Shown in pieces: positions 20,718 to 28,584 of a stretch of 64,000 nt of DNA. Source of the DNA: Proteobacteria bacterium 005FR1 (lineage in GTDB: Bacteria; Pseudomonadota; Gammaproteobacteria; Pseudomonadales; Cellvibrionaceae); NCBI GenBank assembly GCA_026192395.1, contig WACF01000001.1, positions 1,796,309-1,860,308 on the forward strand, given 5' to 3'. The notes beneath the pieces are model-generated. The model saw nothing but the letters and a program-made list of their open reading frames with translations, ran no database searches and was not told where the DNA came from. How positions within the stretch are numbered: the stretch's first letter is position 1; every line of letters starts with the position of its first letter. The translations under genes and the position numbers were made by a program.

Positions 20718-20746
20718 TATATTGGCTCGAAATGCGGGATTTCAAG
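20718..20746 (-). promoter_or_regulatory. Candidate sigma-32 promoter of dnaK
   Basis: On the minus strand CTTGAAA (20746-20740) is followed after 14 bases by CCAATATA (20725-20718), close to the heat-shock consensus CTTGAAA-N13-14-CCCCATNT. It lies about 120 bases upstream of the dnaK ATG, in the gap after grpE. Confidence 0.45.
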
Positions 20747-20763
20747 CCGCGCCGGTGCTTTTC

Positions 20764-21345
20764 TCAGACTTCCACCGGGGCTTTCGAAACCACGACCATC
20801 GCCGGCCGGACCAATCGTCCGTGCAGGGTATATCCCTTCTGGAAAACCTTGAGCACGGTATTGGGCTCCACATCGCGGCTTTCCACCGCGGTCATGGCCT
20901 GGTGCAGCTCCGGGTTGAAGGGCTCGCCCTCGGGGTCGAGCTGCTCGACGCTGTTGTTTTTCAGCGCATCGACCAGCGACTTCAGGGTGAGCTCCACGCC
21001 CTCCGCCAGAGCCTTGATGGATTCCTCCTCGGTCTCGGGAACGGCGCCCAGAGCGCGCTCCAGGTTATCCACCACCGGGAGCAGTTCGCCGATCAGCTTT
21101 TCCTGACCAAACTTGTGGGCCTTTTCGATATCCCGTTCCGCCCGGCGCATGGCGTTCTGGGCGTCCGCCTGAGCGCGCAGAACCTGTTCATTCGCGTGCG
21201 CCAGGCGAGCCTGAAGCTCTTCCACTTCGGACTCCAGATCGCTGGATTCGCGCTTGTCGCCAGCGGCCTGCTCGCTCTGCGCCTGCTGTTCGCGTTCGCT
21301 CTGTTCGCGTTCCGGGCTGTCTTGATCGCCATGTTCGTCTGCCAC
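20764..21345 (-). CDS. grpE: Nucleotide exchange factor GrpE
   Basis: GrpE releases ADP from DnaK. The 193-residue protein has an acidic, Gln-rich N-terminus, a long coiled coil (about 35-90, [17 protein letters not shown]), and the C-terminal beta domain with [33 protein letters not shown] and [11 protein letters not shown], which contacts DnaK. It heads the heat-shock operon, downstream of an excellent sigma-32 promoter, and is divergent from recN. Confidence 0.97.
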   Translation of the reverse strand: MADEHGDQDSPEREQSEREQQAQSEQAAGDKRESSDLESEVEELQARLAHANEQVLRAQADAQNAMRRAERDIEKAHKFGQEKLIGELLPVVDNLERALGAVPETEEESIKALAEGVELTLKSLVDALKNNSVEQLDPEGEPFNPELHQAMTAVESRDVEPNTVLKVFQKGYTLHGRLVRPAMVVVSKAPVEV

Positions 21346-21470
21346 TACTCTCTCCCCTTGCTGTTCTGCTCGTTGCCAACCGGGTTTTGCGTTCCACGGC
21401 CAGTACTCTCATGGAACGACCGCAGCCCGCGGGTCCCGGGGACCGTCGACAGGCTGCACAAGTCTGGCTC

Positions 21471-21499
21471 TATATGGGGACGGGTCGACGACATTCAAG
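21471..21499 (-). promoter_or_regulatory. Sigma-32 (heat-shock) promoter of grpE-dnaK-dnaJ
   Basis: The minus strand reads CTTGAAT (21499-21493), 13 bases, then CCCCATATA (21479-21471). This is a near-perfect match to the sigma-32 consensus CTTGAAA-N13-CCCCATNTA and lies 126 bases before the grpE start. Confidence 0.8.
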
Positions 21500-21580
21500 C
21501 ACTCCAGGAAAGGTTTTTGCCCGGCTGGCCCTTTCGGCTGCTTTGCCCGGGCTCAGCCACTGGCAGACGCTCGCAAAAAC

Positions 21581-21596
21581 CTGTATAAATAACCAG
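21581..21596 (+). promoter_or_regulatory. LexA (SOS) box of recN
   Basis: CTGTATAAATAACCAG fits the gammaproteobacterial LexA operator CTGT-N8-ACAG with one changed base, and closely resembles the E. coli recN operator. It overlaps a TATAAAT that could be the -10 element and lies 65 bases before the recN start, so LexA would block recN transcription until DNA damage. Confidence 0.75.
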
Positions 21597-21660
21597 AACA
21601 GCGCATCCAAATCTCCTATCAAGAAAGTCCGTCAAGAATGTCCATCAAGAGGCTTCCCCC

Positions 21661-23319
21661 GTGCTGACCCACCTTGGGATTCATAACTACACCCTCGTCG
21701 AAAAGCTCGATCTCGAGTTCCACCGCGGCATGACCGCGATCACCGGCGAAACCGGCGCCGGCAAGTCCATCCTGCTGGACGCCCTCGGCCTCACCCTGGG
21801 CGACCGCGCGGACGCGGATCGCATCCGCGCCGGCCAGAAGCGCGCCGACATTCACGCCACCTTCGATATCGAGCGACTGCCCGAGGCGCAGGAATGGCTG
21901 CACGAGCAAGAGCTGGATCTGGAGGGGGAGTGTCTGCTGCGGCGGGTGATCAGCGCTGATGGCCGGTCCCGCGCGTATATCAACGGTCAGCCGGTCACTA
22001 TCGGTCAGCTGCGGGTGCTCGGTGAAATGCTGATCGACATCCACGCCCAGCACGAACACCAGTCCCTGCTCAAGAAAGAGACTCAAAGGCGCCTGCTGGA
22101 TGACTACGCCGGTAATCAGGAGCTGCTTGGCAAGGTGCGCGAAGCGTATCGGGACTGGCAGACCGCGCTGAGTCGCTATAACCACCTCAAGGAGAACGCC
22201 GAGGAGACCAGCGCCCGTGTGCAGCTGCTGAGTTATCAGGTGGAGGAACTGGATCAGCTGGCGGTACAGCCTGGCGAAGTGGAACTGCTGGAGAGCGAGC
22301 AGAAGAACCTGGCCAACGGCGAATCCATCCTCCACAACAGCTACAAATTGGTGGCCCTGTGTGGCGGCGAGGATCAGAGCATTCTCGAGGGACTCAACCA
22401 GGCCCTGCAGATCATGGACGACCTGCCCGACGACATACCGGCATTCCGGGAAGTGGCTCAGATGCTCTCATCCGCCCAGATCCAGGTCGAAGAAGCCCAG
22501 CACGAGGTGGAGCGGTACATCGACGGCTTCGAGCTGGATCCCGAGCGGCTGCAAATGGTTGAAGAGCGACTGAGTGCGATTTTTGAAATCGCCCGCAAAC
22601 ACCGGGTACAGCCTGAAGAGCTGCCGGAGCTGCATCATACCTTGAGTGAGGAACTGCAAGGCCTGTCCGGCGCCGACGGTGATCTGGATCAGCTCGCGGC
22701 CAAGGTGGAACGCCTGGAAGCGGCCTATCGTGAAGAGGCTCAGAAGCTTTCCGCGCAGCGCCAGAGCGCCGGCAAGCAACTGGCGAAAGCGGTAAACCAG
22801 CAGCTGAAAAAACTTGCCATGGAACACGCCCGGCTGGAAGTGGAACTGAGCCCGGCGGACAAGCCGGCCGCCAGCGGTCTCGAAGAGGTGCAGCTGGTGA
22901 TCAGTACCAATCCCGGCCAACCGCTCAAACCACTGGTGAAGATCGCCTCGGGGGGCGAGCTGTCGCGAATAAGTCTCGCCATTCAGGTGGTTACGGCGCA
23001 AACCTCCCCGGCCCCTACTCTGGTGTTTGATGAGATCGATGTGGGTATCGGCGGCGCGACCGCGGATATCGTCGGGCAGCTGCTGCGTCAACTGGGGGAC
23101 AGAGCTCAAATCATCTGCGTCACGCACCTGGCCCAGGTAGCCAGCAAGGCACATAGTCACCTGCGCGTGAACAAGACCACCAAAGCCAATAAGGTCGCGA
23201 CCACTCTCGAGCAGCTCTCTCAGGAGCAGAGAGTCGAGGAAATCGCGCGAATGATCGGCAACAACAAGATGACCCAGGCTTCGCTTGATCATGCGCGGGA
23301 AATGGTGGCGGACTCCTAA
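21661..23319 (+). CDS. recN: DNA repair protein RecN
   Basis: RecN is an SMC-like ATPase needed for recombinational repair of double-strand breaks. The 552-residue protein (GTG start) has Walker A GETGAGKS at 29-36, a central coiled coil (about 155-370) with an acidic hinge, the ABC signature ASGGELSRISLAI near 430, Walker B LVFDEIDVGIGG near 455 and ICVTHLAQVASKA near 485. It is divergent from grpE and has a LexA box upstream, so it should be damage inducible. It converges on fur across a shared terminator flanked by heptamer arrays. Confidence 0.97.
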   Translation: MLTHLGIHNYTLVEKLDLEFHRGMTAITGETGAGKSILLDALGLTLGDRADADRIRAGQKRADIHATFDIERLPEAQEWLHEQELDLEGECLLRRVISADGRSRAYINGQPVTIGQLRVLGEMLIDIHAQHEHQSLLKKETQRRLLDDYAGNQELLGKVREAYRDWQTALSRYNHLKENAEETSARVQLLSYQVEELDQLAVQPGEVELLESEQKNLANGESILHNSYKLVALCGGEDQSILEGLNQALQIMDDLPDDIPAFREVAQMLSSAQIQVEEAQHEVERYIDGFELDPERLQMVEERLSAIFEIARKHRVQPEELPELHHTLSEELQGLSGADGDLDQLAAKVERLEAAYREEAQKLSAQRQSAGKQLAKAVNQQLKKLAMEHARLEVELSPADKPAASGLEEVQLVISTNPGQPLKPLVKIASGGELSRISLAIQVVTAQTSPAPTLVFDEIDVGIGGATADIVGQLLRQLGDRAQIICVTHLAQVASKAHSHLRVNKTTKANKVATTLEQLSQEQRVEEIARMIGNNKMTQASLDHAREMVADS

Positions 23320-23324
23320 ACTGA

Positions 23325-23424
23325 CGCCAGTCGCCAGTCGCCAGTCGCGAGAACAAAAAAACAAAAAGCCCGCGAACTTAGCGGGCTTTTCTGTCTGGCG
23401 ACTGGAAGCTGGAGACTGGAGACT
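23325..23424. repeat. Inverted heptamer arrays around the recN/fur terminator
   Basis: Three cgccagt units lie at 23325-23345, just after the recN stop. On the other side of the terminator the inverse family ggcgact, ggaagct, ggagact, ggagact occupies 23397-23424, and its last base pair run supplies the fur TAG stop (23423-23425). The two arrays are inverted relative to each other and extend the terminator palindrome. Confidence 0.85.
23364..23390. terminator. Bidirectional terminator for recN and fur
   Basis: aaaagcccgc and gcgggctttt form a perfect 10-bp stem with a 7-base loop. T runs follow on both strands, so it can end both convergent transcripts. Confidence 0.9.
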
Positions 23425-23839
23425 ATTTCTTCTCTTTCTTCGGCTTCACGTAAAGCACCAAAGAGTGCCCGACCAGTTCGTAGCCGTGCTCTTCCGCCAT
23501 CTGCTCCTGCAGCTCTTCGATTCGTTCGTTGTGGAACTCAATCACCCTGCCCGTGTCCACGCAGACCATGTGATCGTGGTGCTCGCCTTTGGCGAGTTCA
23601 AAAACCGAATGGCCGCCGTCGAAATTGTGGCGCATGACCAGGTCGGCATTCTCGAACTGGGTCAGCACCCGGTAAACGGTGGCAAGTCCCACGTCTTCAC
23701 CTTGCTCGAGCAGAGCCTTATACACGTCTTCGGCGCTCATGTGGCGCTCGGAGGAAGCTTCGAGGATCTGGAGAATTTTGACCCGCGGCAGGGTGACTTT
23801 GAGTCCGGCGTTACGAAGCTCGGCGTTTTCCGATGACAT
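23423..23839 (-). CDS. fur: Ferric uptake regulator Fur
   Basis: Fur is the iron-responsive repressor. The 138-residue protein starts MSSENAELRNAGLKVTLP, has the winged-helix recognition segment EDVGLATVYRVLTQFE near 50-65 and the metal region GEHHDHMVCVDTGRVIEF near 87-105. The second Cys of the CxxC pair found in E. coli Fur is Thr here, as is common in Pseudomonas-type Fur. I chose this start because GAGGAA is 7 bases upstream; the Met two codons earlier is too close. It is divergent from bamE, the usual arrangement. Confidence 0.95.
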   Translation of the reverse strand: MSSENAELRNAGLKVTLPRVKILQILEASSERHMSAEDVYKALLEQGEDVGLATVYRVLTQFENADLVMRHNFDGGHSVFELAKGEHHDHMVCVDTGRVIEFHNERIEELQEQMAEEHGYELVGHSLVLYVKPKKEKK

Positions 23840-24028
23840 TGGCATTTCCTCGTGTTTTTCCCGGCCTGGAAGTCGCTGGCCAGCGCTCTTCCTTGCCAAA
23901 CGGAGAACTCCTGCTCTGCGAAAATCCCTACGAAACGGCAGGATTCTTCCGGGCTCGGCTCCAGTTTCTCACTGTACAAACGAATCGTGTATTATCCGTT
24001 TTCAAGCACCGATGTGGAACCCCAGGTA

Positions 24029-24439
24029 ATGATATTCCAGTTCAATAAGTTGTCCCCCCACCTAAAAACCCTCACTTATACCTTGGTCATCACCAGTGCG
24101 GTGGGCCTCGGCGGCTGCTCCTGGTTTCAGTTTCCCGGCGTTTACCGGCTGGGCATCCAACAGGGCAACATCATCACTCAGGACATGGTTGATCAACTAC
24201 AGCCTGGAATGACCAAGCGTCAGGTGAATTATGTACTGGGGACACCCCTGATCAAGGACAGCTTCAAGCAGGATCGTTGGGACTACTTCTATTCCTTCCG
24301 GAATTCCGAAGGTGAGACCATGAAAAAGCAGCTGACTGTTTACTTCGAGAACGACCAGCTCACTCACCTTACGGGCGATTACCGGCCCAATGGGCAGGCA
24401 CCCGACTCAGACCAGACCGCGGACACTGCTGATTCCTAA
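24029..24439 (+). CDS. bamE: Outer-membrane assembly lipoprotein BamE
   Basis: BamE (SmpA/OmlA) is a small lipoprotein of the BAM complex that inserts beta-barrel proteins in the outer membrane. The 136-residue protein has a lipoprotein signal with lipobox GLGGC near residue 30, then the SmpA/OmlA domain: VYRLGIQQGNIITQDMVDQL, QPGMTKRQVNYVLGTPL, DRWDYFYSF. The start was chosen for homology; the frame is open further upstream. It is divergent from fur. The C-terminal tail is Asp/Ala-rich and short. Confidence 0.95.
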   Translation: MIFQFNKLSPHLKTLTYTLVITSAVGLGGCSWFQFPGVYRLGIQQGNIITQDMVDQLQPGMTKRQVNYVLGTPLIKDSFKQDRWDYFYSFRNSEGETMKKQLTVYFENDQLTHLTGDYRPNGQAPDSDQTADTADS

Positions 24440-24445
24440 GCCTCG

Positions 24446-24781
24446 CTAGGGCTTCTTGGCAGCTTCCTTCTCGGCCTTGGCTTTTTCCGCCCGCTTTCGG
24501 CGAACCTCCTTCGGGTCGGCGATCAGCGGGCGATAGATTTCCACCCGATCCCGCTCCTGTAGCACGTACGCCTCCGCCGACTTCATGCCCTTGGTGCCGA
24601 AATGCTTGCCAAACAGGCCCAGCTTGGCGGTAGCGAGGTCGATTTCGGGGAATTCTTTGGTGATGCCGGACATTTCGGCGGCTTCCAAAGCCGTAGTCCC
24701 TGGTGCAACCGCGAGCGCGATGATCTTTTGCTTATCGGGTCGCGCGTAGGCCACTTCCACTTCGATATGTTCTTCGCTCAT
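24446..24781 (-). CDS. rnfH: RnfH family protein
   Basis: The 111-residue protein has a ubiquitin-like beta-grasp fold signature: IEVEVAYARPDKQKIIALAV, GTTALEAAEMSGI, KLGLFGKHF and DRVEIYRPLIADPKEVRRKRAE. It is known as RnfH or RatB/PasI and is nearly always encoded beside ratA and smpB, as here. Its Lys/Ala/Glu-rich tail is typical. A role as antitoxin for RatA has been proposed but is not firmly established. It converges with bamE, 6 bp away, and follows ratA. Confidence 0.92.
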   Translation of the reverse strand: MSEEHIEVEVAYARPDKQKIIALAVAPGTTALEAAEMSGITKEFPEIDLATAKLGLFGKHFGTKGMKSAEAYVLQERDRVEIYRPLIADPKEVRRKRAEKAKAEKEAAKKP

Positions 24782-24820
24782 CTTGGCTGATTCTTCTCAC
24801 TGACGCCTGGCGACTGGCTT

Positions 24821-25255
24821 CTACCCGTAAACCTTCTTCGCCCTGTCCACCAGCGCAGACACGAGCTGATTGCCAACGCCTTCAAACCAGGGGTCAGCGG
24901 CCAGGGCGACCAGGCGATTCTCGAATTCGAAGGTCAGGCTCAGGCTTACCTTGGAGGCCTGCTCATTGAGGGCCCGAAATTCCCAGACTCCTTCCAGGGT
25001 CTTGAAAGGGCCGTCCACGAGATGCAGCTCGATCCGCTCGTCCGGCACCAGGGTGTTGCGGGTCACGAAGCTCTTTTCAATGCCCGCCTTTTTCAGATCC
25101 AGCCGAGCCTCCAGGAAATCCTCGCCGCTGGCGAGAATCTCGGCATTCACGCAGCCGCTCATGAACTTCGGATAGTTCTCGATATCATTCACGAGCGCAT
25201 ACATCTGCCCGGCCGAGTAGGGAACCAACGCGCTTCGTTCAATATGCCTTGCCAC
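24821..25255 (-). CDS. ratA: RatA/PasT, COQ10-like START-domain protein
   Basis: The 144-residue protein has the polyketide-cyclase/START fold of RatA and yeast Coq10: SALVPYSAGQMYALVNDIENYPKF, the SGCVNAEIL strand, FVTRNTLVPDERIELHLVDGPFKTLEGVWEF and a C-terminal helix ending VSALVDRAKKVYG. In E. coli it has been described as a ribosome association toxin; the Coq10 similarity suggests a link to ubiquinone handling. It lies in an apparent operon with the symporter upstream (16-bp gap) and rnfH downstream. Confidence 0.93.
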   Translation of the reverse strand: MARHIERSALVPYSAGQMYALVNDIENYPKFMSGCVNAEILASGEDFLEARLDLKKAGIEKSFVTRNTLVPDERIELHLVDGPFKTLEGVWEFRALNEQASKVSLSLTFEFENRLVALAADPWFEGVGNQLVSALVDRAKKVYG

Positions 25256-25270
25256 CAGCTCTCCCGGCTA

Positions 25271-26644
25271 TCAGTTGATGAGCATGTCCCAGACGAGGAA
25301 GCCGAATACCAGCGCGACCAGGGTCGGGGAAATGTAGCGAACCAGGGCTCGCCAGAGCTCGAACATTTCCGGAGACTCGTGGGACATTTCCCGCCGCACA
25401 TGGCTTTTCTTCATAAACCAGCCGGCGAAAATCGCAATCAACATACCACCGATGGGCAGCATGAAGTTGGCGGTCAGCTTGTCGACGAAATCGAAGAAGG
25501 TCACGCCCAGGATGTGGTATTCCTCACCGGCCCAGTCGTTGAAGGACAGCACAGTGCCGAGCCCCAAGGTCCAGGCGATCGTACCCAACAACAGGTTGGC
25601 ACTGAGACGGCTGAAGTTTTTGCTTTCCACCAGCCAGGCCACTCCGGGCTCGATCAGGGAAATGGCCGAACTCCAGGCCGCCAAACTGATGAGAACGAAG
25701 AAGAGCGTGCCGAAAACCACCCCACCGGACATGCTACCGAAAGCCACCGGTAGACTGACGAAGAGCAGACCGGGACCGGCGCCAGGCTCGAGCGCTTCAT
25801 TGGCGAAAACCACCGGGAAGATCGCCAGCCCCGCAACCAGCGCCACTGCCGTGTCCAGGAAGGCCACAGTGATAATGGTCTTGCCGATGGGCGCGTCTCC
25901 GGGCATGTAGGACCCGTAGGCCATGATCGCCCCCATGCCGAGACTGAGCGTAAAGAAAGCATGCCCGAGGGCGACCAGCACACCGTCCCAGGTGAGCAGA
26001 TCGAATTTGAAGTTGAACAGAAAGTTAAAACCGGCGGTGAAGTTGCCCTCCGACATGCCGTAGCCGAGCAGCATCAGCAGCAGCACGAACAGCACCGGCA
26101 TCAGGATGCGCACCGCATTGCCCAGCCCCTTGGTTACGCCACCGATCACCACCGCCAGCGTCATCAGCATGAAGATGCTGTGCCACTGGATCATTTCGTA
26201 CTTGTTCGCCTGCAGGGTCTCGAAGTAGGACTCAACCGTGGCACCGGTGGCATTCACGAAGGTGCCGTCGGCAATCGCGAACACGTAGTTAAGCGCCCAG
26301 CCGGCGATCACACTGTAAAAAGACAAAATCAATAGGCCGGCCAACACCCCCATCCAGCCAATCGCCACCCAGGCCCTGCTGGTCCCCGCCTCCACTGCCA
26401 GGTCGCGCATGGTGTTGATCGGGCTCTGCCGACCACTGCGACCGAGCATGGTCTCCGCCATCATGATCGGAATACCGATGACCGCAATGCATAGCAGGTA
26501 GACGAGAACGAAAGCACCTCCGCCGTTCTCTCCAGTGATATAGGGGAACTTCCAGATATTGCCCAGGCCTACGGCCGAGCCGGTAGCAGCCAGGATAAAG
26601 GTCCAGCGGCTGGACCAGGTGCCATGCATTTTGCGCTTTTCCAT
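25271..26644 (-). CDS. Sodium-dependent transporter, neurotransmitter:sodium symporter family
   Basis: The 457-residue inner-membrane protein begins with the signature region WSSRWTFILAATGSAVGLGNIWKFPYI, where the unwound part of TM1 binds Na+ and substrate, and has about eleven hydrophobic segments ending near FGFLVWDML. Family members import amino acids or osmolytes with Na+; substrate cannot be read from sequence. I start at MEKRKMHGTW because AAGGGGAT is 4-5 bases upstream; an in-frame ATG at 26686 lacks a ribosome-binding site. It is inserted between ratA and smpB, which are usually adjacent. Confidence 0.9.
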   Translation of the reverse strand: MEKRKMHGTWSSRWTFILAATGSAVGLGNIWKFPYITGENGGGAFVLVYLLCIAVIGIPIMMAETMLGRSGRQSPINTMRDLAVEAGTSRAWVAIGWMGVLAGLLILSFYSVIAGWALNYVFAIADGTFVNATGATVESYFETLQANKYEMIQWHSIFMLMTLAVVIGGVTKGLGNAVRILMPVLFVLLLMLLGYGMSEGNFTAGFNFLFNFKFDLLTWDGVLVALGHAFFTLSLGMGAIMAYGSYMPGDAPIGKTIITVAFLDTAVALVAGLAIFPVVFANEALEPGAGPGLLFVSLPVAFGSMSGGVVFGTLFFVLISLAAWSSAISLIEPGVAWLVESKNFSRLSANLLLGTIAWTLGLGTVLSFNDWAGEEYHILGVTFFDFVDKLTANFMLPIGGMLIAIFAGWFMKKSHVRREMSHESPEMFELWRALVRYISPTLVALVFGFLVWDMLIN

Positions 26645-26846
26645 GTATCCCCTTGGCGAAGACTTGTCGTTATATTCGATGGCCATTGTTGTTATTCGGG
26701 TTGTATTAGACGACAGCCCGGGATTGTATCAGGATTGTCGCGTTCCTGAAGGTACAGAGACTCGGGACAGAAAGACGGCGCCCCTCATTGATCGGCGCAT
26801 GAGTTGGCGTAGGCAGCCGGGCCGCCGATCTATATAATCGGCCGCC

Positions 26847-27323
26847 ATGGCCAAAAAACCGAAAAAACTCAGCAATACGATCGCCCAGAACAAGAAGGCG
26901 CGCTTCGACTACCACATCGAGGAATCCATCGAGGCGGGGCTTCAGCTTCATGGCTGGGAGGTCAAAAGCCTGCGCGAAGGCAAGGTGCAGCTGACCGACA
27001 GCTACGTCATCTTCAAGAATGGCGAAGCCTTCGTGCTGGGCGCCCAGATTCAGCCCCTGGCAACGGTCTCCACCCATTACGTGGCGGACCCCACCCGCAC
27101 CCGCAAGCTGCTACTGAATCGAAAGGAAATCACCCGCTTGCAGATGGCCACCGAGCAGAAGGGCTACACGGTGGTCTGCACCGATCTCTATTGGAAGAAT
27201 CATCTGGTGAAATGCAAAATTGCGCTCGCCAAGGGCAAGCAGGCCCACGACAAGCGAGCCACGGAAAAGGAGCGGGACTGGAACCGGGAGAAGCGACGCA
27301 TCATGAAGGTCCACAACACCTAG
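26847..27323 (+). CDS. smpB: SsrA-binding protein SmpB
   Basis: SmpB binds tmRNA and brings it to stalled ribosomes in trans-translation. The 158-residue protein shows [39 protein letters not shown] and GAQIQPL in the OB-fold core, and the basic C-terminal tail [20 protein letters not shown] that enters the mRNA channel. The tmRNA itself lies 4 kb downstream at 31322. The TAG stop is inside a 12-bp direct repeat. Confidence 0.97.
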   Translation: MAKKPKKLSNTIAQNKKARFDYHIEESIEAGLQLHGWEVKSLREGKVQLTDSYVIFKNGEAFVLGAQIQPLATVSTHYVADPTRTRKLLLNRKEITRLQMATEQKGYTVVCTDLYWKNHLVKCKIALAKGKQAHDKRATEKERDWNREKRRIMKVHNT

Positions 27324-27341
27324 CAGACCACCTAGCAGACC
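27318..27341 (+). repeat. 12-bp tandem repeat containing the smpB stop
   Basis: acctagcagacc occurs twice in a row (27318-27329 and 27330-27341). The first copy contains the TAG stop codon of smpB (27321-27323). Confidence 0.7.
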
Positions 27342-27397
27342 ACCGAAAGACTACCTGCGTACCCAATACACTCGCTTCGCTCACGGCAGGCTCTTGC

Positions 27398-27480
27398 CAG
27401 CGCGGTGATCGAAATGGGCTCACAACACTCATTTACTACCTGTAAACTCCGCTTGTTCGCCAACTTCCATCACCGCGCTG
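27398..27480. repeat. Imperfect inverted repeat between smpB and gap
   Basis: cagcgcggtgatcgaa (27398-27413) and ttccatcaccgcgctg (27465-27480) match as inverted repeats in 15 of 16 positions, around 51 bp. Short flanking bases (ggcag/ctgcc) extend the symmetry. It may be a small non-autonomous element or a cruciform acting at the convergent ends of smpB and gap. Confidence 0.5.
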
Positions 27481-27523
27481 ACTGCCTCACCTATGTTTTT
27501 CAGCGGCCTGCCGCTCCTCTAAA

Positions 27524-28540
27524 CTAGAGCAGGCCGTCCATTTTGGCGCACATGGTGATCAGCTCATCGAGTCGCGAGCTGTAGCCGTACTCGTTGTCGT
27601 ACCAGCTCACCACTTTGACCATTCGCTTGTCCATCACCTGAGTCAGCGCGGGGTCGAAGATGCTGGAGCAGGAATTGCCTACAATGTCGCTGGAGACGAT
27701 GGGATCGGTGCAGTAGGACATGATTCCCTTCAGTGGCCCTTGCGCAGCCTCTTTCATCACCGCGTTTACCTCCTCGATAGTGACATCCTTCTCGAGCTCG
27801 ACAGTCATGTCCACCAGGCTGCCATCCGGCACCGGCACGCGCATCGCTAGGCCGTCCAGCTTCCCTTTAAGCTCCGGCATAACCATACCGATCGCACGAG
27901 CCGCACCCGTGGAGGTGGGCACAATGTTGGTAGCGGCGCTGCGAGAACGACGCATGTCGCTGTGCGGCGCATCGATCAGACGCTGATCCGAGGTGTAAGC
28001 GTGCACGGTTGTGAGCAGGCCGCGCTTGATCCCAAAGGTTTCGTGCAGCACCTTGGCCAGCGGTGCCGCACAGTTGGTGGTGCAGCTTGCATTGCTGATG
28101 ATGCGCGATTCCTTGGTGATCACATGGTCGTTGACGCCGCGCACCACTGTCGCTTCCAGCGGATCCTTGCTGGGCACCGTGAGCAGTACCCGCTTGGCGC
28201 CGGCGTTAAGGTGCTTCTCCAGGTCCGCGATGCGGCGAAACTTGCCACTGCTCTCCACCACATAGTCCACCCCCAGCTCTTTCCAGGGCAAATTGGCGGG
28301 ATCCGGCTCGCGCAGGATTTTGAAGGGATCGCCGTCCACTTCCATGCCCTCGTCGGTCACCTTCACTTCGCCGGGATAGACGCCGTGGATGCTGTCGTAT
28401 TTGAGCGCGTAAGCAAGCTGCTCGGGACTGGCGAGGTCATTCACCGCTACCACGTCGTAATGCCGCTTGGTGTGTCCGACCCGCATTACTGTGCGGCCGA
28501 TGCGGCCGAAGCCGTTGATTGCAATTCTCGGAATTGCCAT
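27524..28540 (-). CDS. gap: Glyceraldehyde-3-phosphate dehydrogenase, type I
   Basis: This 338-residue enzyme oxidises glyceraldehyde 3-phosphate in glycolysis. It has the Rossmann start IAINGFGRIGRTVMR, the catalytic loop SNASCTTNCAAPLAKVL with the active-site Cys near 153, the partner His in TTVHAYTSDQ, the phosphate loop SRSAATNIVPTSTGAA and the C-terminal SWYDNEYGYSSRL. The NAD-side loop VVAVNDLAS keeps an Asp as in NAD-preferring enzymes; coenzyme use is inferred. There may be further gap paralogues elsewhere, so I do not number it. Confidence 0.94.
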   Translation of the reverse strand: MAIPRIAINGFGRIGRTVMRVGHTKRHYDVVAVNDLASPEQLAYALKYDSIHGVYPGEVKVTDEGMEVDGDPFKILREPDPANLPWKELGVDYVVESSGKFRRIADLEKHLNAGAKRVLLTVPSKDPLEATVVRGVNDHVITKESRIISNASCTTNCAAPLAKVLHETFGIKRGLLTTVHAYTSDQRLIDAPHSDMRRSRSAATNIVPTSTGAARAIGMVMPELKGKLDGLAMRVPVPDGSLVDMTVELEKDVTIEEVNAVMKEAAQGPLKGIMSYCTDPIVSSDIVGNSCSSIFDPALTQVMDKRMVKVVSWYDNEYGYSSRLDELITMCAKMDGLL

Positions 28541-28584
28541 AGCCTTCTCCCTGTTTGAAGCCGTTGTTCTCGAAGTCTTCTGCG

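Noticed and set aside
22468-23364. 298-codon minus-strand ORF opposite recN
   Set aside because: Antisense shadow; also crosses the heptamer array.
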